NCBI GenBank assembly: GCA_030634545.1
Contig: DAOWAN010000006.1
Span: 1 to 42,782 of the forward strand
Source of the DNA: Candidatus Nanohalarchaeota archaeon
GTDB taxonomy: Archaea > EX4484-52 > B79-G9
Length of the DNA stretch: 42,782 nucleotides
Direction of reading: 5' to 3'
Position 1 is the first letter of the stretch. The number at the start of each line of letters is the position of its first letter. A program made the translations under genes and the position numbers. Below the pieces are notes generated by a model that was not told the origin of the DNA, made no database searches, and worked only from the letters and a program-made list of their open reading frames with translations. Positions 16,301-22,261 of this stretch are shown in pieces.

Positions 16301-18037
16301 ACAGATGAGATTACAAGCTGCTATATTTCTGATTCATATGAATACTTAACAAATGACAATGATCCGCCTCAAGTATTTAACGCAACACCGATAGGAGAAC
16401 ACAATGGAAATTGTCCTATTGAATTGGGTTTTGTAGCTAATGAACGTTCAGTATGTAAAGGTAATCTTGATGATGACGCAAGTTACGAAGAAATGGATAT
16501 TACATTTCACACTTACAACTTCCAAGAGTATATGACATATATTGATTTGAGTTCTGGTAATAGTACTGATTGTGATGTGACGATATATGTCAAATGCAAG
16601 GATATGGTAGGAAATATGATGTTGTCAAGCTATAATTGGACATTCAATGTTACATATTCTCCTTTTCCCCCAGCATGTGGAATTAGTTCTGGTTCTTCAG
16701 GTATGCTGAGACCATATTCTGAACCAGATGAACATCATGCATGGAGTTATAATGTCACTGATGATTATACCTATTCCCGAAAGGTGACGTGTTTTGATAG
16801 AGCAGGTAATTTCAATGAGAGTCTTGTTTTCTTTAGTGTTGATAATTCAGCTCCACAAGTTACAATCAATGAACCAAAAGCAATGAATTATTCGAGTATG
16901 TATCTTACTTTGAATGTAAGCGCTGATGAGACTGCAAATTGTTCTTATGCTTTAAATGGAGTAGCAGGTGCAATGTTGTTTACTGACTCAAAGAATGGTG
17001 CGCTAGCAGTTACTGCAAAAATCGGGGCAAATATAATAAATATTTCCTGTGTTGATAGATACGGGAACATAAACAGTACTGAATCGGTTATGTTCACTGT
17101 TATTAAGGCAACTTATGAGGGCAATACTGATATAATCAGTGCAGAATCTTCAATACTCAATGCATCAATGCTTGATACACTTTTAGAGATTTCAACAAAT
17201 AGTAATTTTACGAATAGCAGTATAAATATTACTCAGACTCTGGTTAATCCTACAAATGCATCTTTTGGGGTTACAGAAATCGGTAAATATATTCAGATAG
17301 AGGTTGGTGCAGATTTACTGAATAATCTAACATCTGCATTAATTAAAATATTCTACACAGATGAAGAAATAGAAGGATTGAATGAGAATAGTCTGGCAGT
17401 TTACTGGTACAATGAGTCTTCTTTTGAGTGGATAGAGCTTGATGAAATAATGGATTGGGTTTATGGTACCGGCGTTAATACGACTGCAAACTATGCATGG
17501 GCAAATGTGAGTCATTTTAGCACTTATGGTGTTGGAGGACAAAAACCGGATGGAGAACTATGTTCTGGTACTTCTGAATGCGCCGGAGGATATTGTGTAC
17601 ATGGGATTTGTAGATCATCATCAACATATTGCGGGGATTCCTATTGTGATTCAGGGGAAATATGTTCTTCCTGTGAAAGTGATTGTGGTGTGTGCCAAGT
17701 ATTTTCATCTAGTGGAGGAGGCAGTGGAGTAATTGTACCTCCAAAAGAAGAATTGAATGAGACTGAAATCATTGAGGAAGAAATCATAGAGAAAAAAGAA
17801 GTCAAAGAGGAAGAGCCACCAAAAGAAATAAAGGATGAGAAACCACCAAAAAAGATACTGAGGAATGACAAGGTTGACATAGCTGAAGAAAAAGAAGAGA
17901 AAATAGTCACGTCATCAACAACTCCTACCGGAGATGTTTTACGTTATCTTAATAATCCAACGATTGCGGGTTTGATTGTTATTATCGGATTGATTATTTA
18001 TTTCGCTGTTCGAAAGCCAAAGAAATTACATGAATGA
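13358..18037 (+). CDS. Membrane-anchored surface protein with PHP metallohydrolase domain and Ig-like repeats
   Basis: This is a 1559-residue extracytoplasmic protein. In order: a signal peptide (1-30); a beta module (30-250); a PHP-type metal-dependent phosphoesterase domain (about 265-560) with H275 and H277 in DTHYHSSYTDNS, H311 in ITDHS, H422 in AAHPAD and D495/H497 in SDAHGD, matching CehA/McbA-like PHP proteins; several Ig-like repeats each opening DN(T/S)xPxI and carrying DExxxCxY (about 665-1250); a further beta domain ending SHFSTYGVGG; a Cys-rich segment (CSGTSECAGGYCVHG, CGDSYCDSGEICSSC); a Pro/Glu/Lys-rich stalk; and a C-terminal membrane helix (AGLIVIIGLIIYFAV) with a basic tail. 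ATG 13358 overlaps the previous stop and has GGGTGG 5 nt upstream. The catalytic ligands look complete, so an active cell-surface hydrolase is likely; its substrate is unknown. Confidence 0.85.
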   Translation: MKKKEIRLSLLAIAFVVWVLLLVSVTYAEETGMLKIDLTPEMNTSMLISTTATTPEFQPMHVKVVKITDEKEITFWESDITEQKDVNIPVPSGNYKLYVQLHGHRTIWEIDNEGMGYDVSLSTSTVVPMAVNVPLRKEVFADAPWRVQSDRMPILVMVKDADEYGDYDLGNVEVYLDEDCDEDNDVSDDTPLGIETKWYGTKIDASSYNLYNAGDWYGITHLTPTKYNLSGNICFHVVIKEIGDIWDWDAHSYFKVNIASNTLPSLTNWYGGDTHYHSSYTDNSVEFGFPVEATVEAGKAIGLDWNAITDHSFDLDSHMTSKDETRKWSQLGNECNHYSDSSFKCIRGEEISVRNSEGKYVHLLAYNVTSYLEGEGADGEFPIYEDNYDSNGDGWDDVSITLTLSDALQNINSQRGFGYAAHPADDMKSKLDILKRDKWGKNDYNLVRDSNPDNDYVGLQIWNTIDAENDLQEGLIQWKNLLLNNSHIFISGGSDAHGDFSDSKHYVWSLDYIEETDNAFGKVRTYVYTEDFSNEGILNALRYGHSIMTDGPIVVFDIDGTIIGNSRETCMGKELDLNIQWNTTAEFGNIDNITIINGIIRIIRTDIISGKDGKEIVYDIIYPTSNDGTHSIQAFPNQDMYFRLTGMTSKGYRVYTNPIWLEGDSTSPTSEITFPYGESIVSGVITLESTETDNCGVNSVEYSIDLEYWSLMNLSGSVAAANINTSSYDDGAYTIYVRGVDDYENVGQTSSVTLTFDNTAPNITFVSPLNNSQNKGERLFLNVTTDENAMCYYRLDGGEYFNFSYEENGMYFSEEIINLTKEGDIPHYVVEVNCADVLGNLKRETLNFYLDLPPMIALNPVSDYVRDVVWLYADVFDYVGLETSCEVCVSADSLCDTEWTSDNVTGNFSIGDFVGQCMYQWNTSNVTEANYTVGFRVKDTMGNTVSNQTMTIVDNTLPILSIINPFNGSTISGESVWLNVSTDEITSCYISDSYEYLTNDNDPPQVFNATPIGEHNGNCPIELGFVANERSVCKGNLDDDASYEEMDITFHTYNFQEYMTYIDLSSGNSTDCDVTIYVKCKDMVGNMMLSSYNWTFNVTYSPFPPACGISSGSSGMLRPYSEPDEHHAWSYNVTDDYTYSRKVTCFDRAGNFNESLVFFSVDNSAPQVTINEPKAMNYSSMYLTLNVSADETANCSYALNGVAGAMLFTDSKNGALAVTAKIGANIINISCVDRYGNINSTESVMFTVIKATYEGNTDIISAESSILNASMLDTLLEISTNSNFTNSSINITQTLVNPTNASFGVTEIGKYIQIEVGADLLNNLTSALIKIFYTDEEIEGLNENSLAVYWYNESSFEWIELDEIMDWVYGTGVNTTANYAWANVSHFSTYGVGGQKPDGELCSGTSECAGGYCVHGICRSSSTYCGDSYCDSGEICSSCESDCGVCQVFSSSGGGSGVIVPPKEELNETEIIEEEIIEKKEVKEEEPPKEIKDEKPPKKILRNDKVDIAEEKEEKIVTSSTTPTGDVLRYLNNPTIAGLIVIIGLIIYFAVRKPKKLHE

Positions 18038-18070
18038 TGGCTTTTGTATACGATGTTACTTGATAAATTC

Positions 18071-18087
18071 AACTGCATTTAGCAGTT
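18071..18087. terminator. Hairpin between convergent genes
   Basis: AACTGC and GCAGTT flank ATTTA, followed on the plus strand by a T/C-rich run. It lies between the ends of the PHP surface gene and the convergent small gene and may end transcription from either side. Confidence 0.4.
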
Positions 18088-18113
18088 CTATACTATCTAT
18101 GTATTCTATATCT

Positions 18114-18323
18114 TCACACTTTTCTTCTTCTCATTTCTCTTAATTTCTTTATCTTTTCTGCGCCGCCTTTTGTTTTCGCCAAGCGCTCATAAAATCTGTT
18201 TGCCATGATTATCTGCGCATCTACCAGAGGACCTGTGTGTTTTATCCAGACTGAGCGCGGATTGTCTCGTACGAATTCTGCCCATCTTATGACTTGTTCC
18301 ATGTGTGTTTTGTCTCTTGTCAT
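18114..18323 (-). CDS. Small basic protein paired with a nucleotidyltransferase
   Basis: This 69-residue protein is basic with a mostly helical look: HMEQVIRWAEFVRDNPRSVW, GPLVDAQIIMANRFYERL, and a Lys/Arg-rich tail ending LREMRRRKV. No known domain is recognised. ATG 18323 overlaps the nucleotidyltransferase stop as ATGA and has a strong AGGAGGA ribosome site 7 nt upstream. A two-gene unit of a nucleotidyltransferase with a small partner resembles toxin-antitoxin layouts, though which would be the toxin cannot be told from the sequence. Confidence 0.7.
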   Translation of the reverse strand: MTRDKTHMEQVIRWAEFVRDNPRSVWIKHTGPLVDAQIIMANRFYERLAKTKGGAEKIKKLREMRRRKV

Positions 18324-18880
18324 AGTATTGTCCTCCTGATTTCATGCTTTATTTTCTCTATCTCTTCTTCATCCAGTGAGTCTGTATAGATAGCCCGCAA
18401 GTGCTGAGCATCTTCAATGTCTTTTTTGGATTTTAGCAATTCCTCCTTGAAAGCGATGTTCATTTCAATGCTTGAGAAGTAGAAGTCAAGTCCGGTAAGA
18501 GGTAGTTTTTTTCTTGTTTCAATCTGATAATCGTCGAGGCGGTCTTTTGCAAGTTTCAGTTCCATTTCCGGGAGAAGGATTCCTTTTTTGATGTATCGTA
18601 CGCTGAGATTGTCTTTAAGGTAGTCATTGTAGATTACTTCCGGGTCCTTTGACTGGATACATTCAAAGCCTGCGGTTTCTAACTCATGGTGTATTTTTGT
18701 GAAAATATTTTTATCTATTCGCTCAATTATCATGTCGATGTCTTCTGTTCCCCTGCTTCTCCCGTGTGCAATCACGACAAATCCTGATACGATGATATAT
18801 TTTGTGTGTTTCTGTACGACATTGACAAAGTCTTCTGCGAATTTGTCGAGAATTGTTCGGTCTTTAATTTCGCGGCTCAT
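18320..18880 (-). CDS. Nucleotidyltransferase-fold protein
   Basis: This 186-residue protein is of the DNA polymerase beta-like nucleotidyltransferase superfamily. YIIVSGFVVIAHGRSRGTEDIDMIIE contains the fold's signature: a small-residue helix cap then R-x-T-x-D-I-D, with two acidic residues for metal ions (about D52 and D54). A later acidic residue is likely in LPEMELKLAKDR. The C-terminal half is helical (SSIEMNIAFKEELLKSKKDIEDAQHL), as in AbiEii-like and DUF6036-type members, where KDxxDxxHL is typical. It is coupled by 4 nt to a small basic partner gene. A role in defence, nucleotide transfer to RNA or toxin-antitoxin biology is plausible but unproven. A TATA-like ATTTAAATA at 18918-18926 gives a short leader of about 15 nt. 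Confidence 0.82.
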   Translation of the reverse strand: MSREIKDRTILDKFAEDFVNVVQKHTKYIIVSGFVVIAHGRSRGTEDIDMIIERIDKNIFTKIHHELETAGFECIQSKDPEVIYNDYLKDNLSVRYIKKGILLPEMELKLAKDRLDDYQIETRKKLPLTGLDFYFSSIEMNIAFKEELLKSKKDIEDAQHLRAIYTDSLDEEEIEKIKHEIRRTIL

Positions 18881-19008
18881 TTAGATTCCCCGGATTATTT
18901 CATAATTTTACTTTTGACTATTTAAATGTTATATGGTGGAGATTCTTTTTATTTGAATTGTTCCCCATAACCATTAAGTCTTGAAGGGAATAAAATGAAT
19001 TCTTAAAA

Positions 19009-19143
19009 TCATTCTTTTTTTTCAAGACAGTTCTTGCATCTGGCTGCAAATACCTCACTTCCATATTGGAGAATTCTGTTCCAAACGCTTTTGTCAATAC
19101 TCTTGATGTAACATGCTTCTGCGCCGCAGATTGAACATCTCAT
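19009..19143 (-). CDS. 44-residue zinc-ribbon microprotein
   Basis: A short gene with an almost ideal ribosome site: GGAGGTGA lies 6 nt before ATG 19143, and a TATA-like CATATAAAC (about 19188-19197) predicts a leader of roughly 25 nt. The 44 residues begin MRCSICGAEACYIKSID and end AARCKNCLEKKE, giving two CxxC knuckles (C3/C6 and C36/C39) 30 residues apart, the layout of a single zinc ribbon. A central WNRILQYGSEVF separates them. Such proteins often bind nucleic acid or protein partners, but no function can be assigned. It stands alone in about 0.7 kb otherwise occupied only by another small gene. Confidence 0.78.
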   Translation of the reverse strand: MRCSICGAEACYIKSIDKSVWNRILQYGSEVFAARCKNCLEKKE

Positions 19144-19266
19144 TTTTTTCACCTCCTTTTCAATATACTTGTCATTTTACCTGTGAGTGTTTATATGTTG
19201 TGCTAAGACATGATGTTTCTCTTTATTATTTGTGTTTTTGCATTTTTGAATATGCAAATCTCATTT

Positions 19267-19437
19267 TCACGCAGAAATGCGCTTAGAAATTAATGGCATT
19301 TTTCTTATGAATGTGAGTTCCATTCTTATTGCTATGTCTCCAATGGCGCTGCCTTTTTCTATTTCTTCGATTAGCTGGTCTTTAGTGAAGCATCCAAAAG
19401 AGCCTATGCAAACCTTTATGTTTTGTGGACTTGACAT
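19267..19437 (-). CDS. Small conserved-looking protein
   Basis: This is a 56-residue protein starting MSSPQNIKVCIGSFGCFTKDQLIEEI. The KVCIGSFGCFTK(D/E)(Q/E)L pattern, followed by a helix with IEKGSAIGDIAIRMEL, gives the impression of a small conserved archaeal family that I cannot name. Two Cys (in KVCIGSFGC) could bind metal or form a redox pair. ATG 19437 is chosen; the frame opens further to 19452, but the next Met gives a hydrophobic MTFTI start. A TATA-like CATATAG lies near 19462-19471, about 29 nt upstream. The promoter region carries an unusual set of inverted and direct repeats. Confidence 0.6.
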   Translation of the reverse strand: MSSPQNIKVCIGSFGCFTKDQLIEEIEKGSAIGDIAIRMELTFIRKMPLISKRISA

Positions 19438-19443
19438 TATAGT

Positions 19444-19476
19444 AAAAGTCATAACTATTTGGACTATATGACTTTT
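19444..19476. repeat. 10-bp perfect inverted repeat upstream of the small gene
   Basis: AAAAGTCATA (19444-19453) and TATGACTTTT (19467-19476) are exact reverse complements around a 13-bp spacer. They lie 7-39 bp upstream of ATG 19437, over the probable promoter. The shorter motif CATATAGT recurs nearby: reversed at 19463-19470, forward near 19478-19486 and near 19518-19526. Operator sites for a regulator, or an RNA hairpin if transcribed, are possible. Confidence 0.55.
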
Positions 19477-19628
19477 CCATATAGTTAAGGTCTATCTGTT
19501 TTTGGTTCAGTTTGTTCATATAGTAACGACCTGAACTATAGGTGAAGTTTGACCAGTTCTTTTGTGTTTTTATCATAGTGCATGTATATCACTCAGCGTA
19601 TGATAGTGTCTTTTGAGTTTTATGATAT

Positions 19629-20585
19629 TTATAGCCAGTCGCGCTTTTTGAACAGAATATAAAGATATCCTACTGCTGAGGACATGATGGCTAGTACAAA
19701 GATATAGTAGTAGTCCATGCCATCGTTGCGCAGTTCCTGGAATGGCAGTCTGATGTTCATGCCGTAAAAGCCGGCTATTAGTGCAGGGACGAATGTGAAT
19801 GATGCTATTATGGTCAGGGTTTTCATTACTTCGTTCATGGAATTGTTTACTGATGACATGTAGATTTCTATGTTGCCGGATAATGCTTCCCTGTAGGTCT
19901 CTTCTATGTCAATGAGCGCGATAATATCGTCATATGTGTCGCGGATGAATACTGCTGTCCTTTGCCTGATCTGGCTTACATTTCCGCGCGCAAGACATAG
20001 GATCACTTCTCTTTCTGAGATAAGTATCTTGTGCATCTTATGAAGTTTTTTCTTCAGGTCAAGTATCTCTTTAAGTGTTGCGGGTTTTGGTTTTTTCAGG
20101 CTTCTTGATTCGATGCGGTCTATTTTTGTGTCGATGGATTCAAGCACATGGTAGTGATTGTCGAATATTGATTCAAGGAGCTTATAGAGGACGAAGTCTG
20201 CTGTGTGCGGTTTGCCTGCTCTTAGTACGTCTACTACTTTTGAGAAGTCTGAACTTGAATCCCTGACTGTCAAAAGAAAGGTTTTTCCAAGTATGATGCC
20301 TATTTGTGATTGTTTGAATGTTCCGAAAGGATAGGTCTTGAGGATTATGAATACGAATCCGTCATATACTTCCATCTTGGGTCTGGTGCTTTCTGTTATG
20401 TCTTCAAGAATAAGTGAATGGTAATCTGGGAATATTGATTTCAGTATTTCTGAAATGCCTTTTTTTGGTTCTGATACAACATCTATCCATGTGTCTTTTT
20501 TGCTGTTTACTAGTTCAATTACTTTTTTTGTGTCTATGTTCTCGTTTATTTCCAGGTTGTTCTCAAAGTGGAGGGATGTAATCAT
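19629..20585 (-). CDS. corA: CorA family magnesium transporter
   Basis: This 318-residue protein has the CorA layout: an N-terminal cytosolic alpha/beta domain, a long helical region (about 130-255), then two C-terminal membrane helices (257-275, LTIIASFTFVPALIAGFY; 290-311) joined by a loop that begins with the diagnostic GMN at 275-277 (YGMNIRLPF). The C terminus is basic (FKKRDWL), as usual for CorA. Pentamers conduct Mg2+ (or Co2+/Ni2+) down the membrane potential. ATG 20585 is supported by a TATA-like box 26 nt upstream. It is monocistronic and follows the acnX-small stop on the same strand by a 47-nt gap holding that promoter. Confidence 0.95.
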   Translation of the reverse strand: MITSLHFENNLEINENIDTKKVIELVNSKKDTWIDVVSEPKKGISEILKSIFPDYHSLILEDITESTRPKMEVYDGFVFIILKTYPFGTFKQSQIGIILGKTFLLTVRDSSSDFSKVVDVLRAGKPHTADFVLYKLLESIFDNHYHVLESIDTKIDRIESRSLKKPKPATLKEILDLKKKLHKMHKILISEREVILCLARGNVSQIRQRTAVFIRDTYDDIIALIDIEETYREALSGNIEIYMSSVNNSMNEVMKTLTIIASFTFVPALIAGFYGMNIRLPFQELRNDGMDYYYIFVLAIMSSAVGYLYILFKKRDWL

Positions 20586-20606
20586 ACTGTCATTTTGGAT
20601 TTGCCT

Positions 20607-20616
20607 GTATATATAG
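20607..20616 (-). promoter_or_regulatory. corA: TATA-like box of corA
   Basis: CTATATATAC on the minus strand is centred 26 nt before ATG 20585, giving a leaderless transcript. Confidence 0.65.
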
Positions 20617-20632
20617 TTGCAGTGATAGTAAC

Positions 20633-21037
20633 TTAGATTATCAATAGCCCGTTTGTGGCGTCAACTGTTACTTTTTGTTTGTTTTTCAGGATGTCACATA
20701 GTTTTTTTTCGGGCTTGTCTATTGCAGGGATTTCGGATATTATTGCGCCTACTACCACTATCGCTTCGCATTCTAGGTTTATTATGGCTAGTGGTGCGCA
20801 GTTGTTTTTTTTGAGGCGGTAGAGGATGTATGAGCCGACTGTTGAGCCTTTGCCGCGCGGGAACAATAGGATTTTTCCTGCGATGGATTTGCCTTCTAGT
20901 TTGTGACCTTTTTCAATTACTGTGCCTGTGTCAGGATCAACGCCGCCGTAGAATGAGATTGCGTCGCAGGTTGCCATTAGTTCTCCTGTTGCGCAGCCTT
21001 TTGAGATTGTTCTTGCTTTTATTTGTATCTGTATCAC
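20633..21037 (-). CDS. Aconitase X swivelling subunit (phosphomevalonate dehydratase, small subunit)
   Basis: About 134 residues of the AcnX swivel domain: ARTISKGCATGELMA, ISFYGGVDPDTG, LEGKSIAGKILLFPRGKGSTVGSY, then LYRLKKNNCAPLAIINLECE. With the large subunit it forms phosphomevalonate dehydratase, which turns 5-phosphomevalonate into trans-anhydromevalonate 5-phosphate in the archaeal mevalonate pathway. GTG 21037 overlaps the large-subunit stop by 4 nt; ATG 21052, preceded by AGGA, is an equally possible start. The open frame continues upstream to 21295, but that part is out-of-frame shadow of the large subunit with basic, low-complexity composition. It is the third gene of the ubiD-acnX operon. 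Confidence 0.9.
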   Translation of the reverse strand: MIQIQIKARTISKGCATGELMATCDAISFYGGVDPDTGTVIEKGHKLEGKSIAGKILLFPRGKGSTVGSYILYRLKKNNCAPLAIINLECEAIVVVGAIISEIPAIDKPEKKLCDILKNKQKVTVDATNGLLII

Positions 21038-22233
21038 CAGTGTTCTTTCCATGTTCCTGTTATGGCTGCTTCTAGGCATTGTTCTGTGCTGCCAAATCTT
21101 GTTTTGAAGTTGTTTGAGCCGCGCGCGTAAAAGCATGCTTTGGCTGAGTTTGTTGCCATGCATCTGAACCTGTCTTTTAGGGGTGCTACTGCCATGCATG
21201 TGTCTGGCGCCATTACTGCGCCTGAGTTTTCGATGATTTTTGTGATTCCTTGTTTTTCTGCTTGTTCCATTGTCTTTCTTGCAGTTGATATCCATGTTGT
21301 GATTTTTACATGCTTTCCTTCAAGCATTTTTGAGATCTGTTTTAGCTCGTCTATGGATGCGTGGGGACATCCGATGGCGACGAAGTCTATTTCGCAGTTG
21401 TCGTTGAGTGATTTTTTTGCGTTGTCTATGTCTTTTTGGGTGATTTCTGTTTTTTCTTCTGGGATCAATGTTTTATTTGGGGTTATGCTCTCTATGTGAA
21501 ATAGGGCGGTTCCACCGTATGTTGCTATTGATGCTGAGAATATTTTTAGCTGATCTGTGTCTGCTTCTTTTATGCCTGTGATGTATGGGATCTTGTTTTG
21601 TATCTTTTTGCCGATGGCGCAGCCAAGGGCGCTGAAGTCGTCGAGGGTTTTTATTTCTGCGTTTATGTTGACTGTGATTTGCGCCTGTCTTTCTTTGTCC
21701 AGGTGCATGCCATACATCGGTGTCTTTCCTGTTATTGCTGATGCAAGGGCTGAGGGACCGCCTTCGCGGTTTGTTTTTGCGCCTAGGACTGAGTTTGCGT
21801 AGCAGACTGCTGATGATTCTGACCATGCTATGTGGTCTGCGAATTTCGGTTTGTTTCCGATAAGGTATGGTGTGCATGTTGCTGTTGGTTCTATGCCTAG
21901 TTTTTCAAATGCGGTGATCACTTTTAGCTGTTTTTTTGCAAATTCGTCGCTTATGCCTAGTTTTTTCCAGTCTTTGAGGTCCATTCCTGCGGGGTTCAGG
22001 GTTGTTCTGACTCTTATTTTGCCGTCTTTTGCCAGCTCTTCCAGGTATTCAAGACCGGCGTCGCCTAAATTGTGGTATGATACGCCTGCTACTTGTACTG
22101 ATGATACGGGGATTAGTTTTTCTGCGCTGTAGATTTCGCCCAGGGCTTTCAGTATTTCCATTGACTTTTTTGCGGCGCTGCCATGTTTTCCGTCCAGGAT
22201 GTCTTGTTCTTCTTTTGTGATTTTCATATTCAT
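21034..22233 (-). CDS. Aconitase X catalytic subunit (phosphomevalonate dehydratase, large subunit)
   Basis: This 399-residue AcnX large subunit belongs to the aconitase superfamily. Visible landmarks include VSSVQVAGVSYHNLGDAGLEYL, TTLNPAGMD, TCTPYLIGNKP, AWSESSAVCYANSVLGAKTNREGGPSAL (split here by function: Ser/Cys cluster and substrate loop), IGCPHAS and a C-terminal CMAVAPLK...TNSAKACFYARG. The cysteines in TCTPY, AVCYANS and TCMAVAP fit the expected Fe-S ligands. It acts with the small subunit and the UbiD-type decarboxylase encoded just upstream, so the three genes form one pathway unit. ATG 22233 is 28 nt after the ubiD stop; ATG 22227 is an alternative start. Confidence 0.92.
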   Translation of the reverse strand: MNMKITKEEQDILDGKHGSAAKKSMEILKALGEIYSAEKLIPVSSVQVAGVSYHNLGDAGLEYLEELAKDGKIRVRTTLNPAGMDLKDWKKLGISDEFAKKQLKVITAFEKLGIEPTATCTPYLIGNKPKFADHIAWSESSAVCYANSVLGAKTNREGGPSALASAITGKTPMYGMHLDKERQAQITVNINAEIKTLDDFSALGCAIGKKIQNKIPYITGIKEADTDQLKIFSASIATYGGTALFHIESITPNKTLIPEEKTEITQKDIDNAKKSLNDNCEIDFVAIGCPHASIDELKQISKMLEGKHVKITTWISTARKTMEQAEKQGITKIIENSGAVMAPDTCMAVAPLKDRFRCMATNSAKACFYARGSNNFKTRFGSTEQCLEAAITGTWKEHW

Positions 22234-22261
22234 GCCTGATTGCTTTGTATAAATTTTTTGG

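Noticed and set aside
19382-19576. A 64-codon minus-strand frame over the repeat cluster
   Set aside because: It overlaps the better-supported small gene, reads through the inverted repeat, and its product is low-complexity Tyr/Asn/Ser.
20633-21295. A longer AcnX small subunit with about 86 extra N-terminal residues
   Set aside because: The extra part is Arg/His/Lys-rich, lies entirely over the large-subunit gene in another frame, and AcnX small subunits begin close to the ISKG motif.
21830-22132. A 100-codon plus-strand frame opposite acnX
   Set aside because: It is antisense to a well-supported gene, and its Ser/Phe/Pro-rich content is the expected complement shadow.
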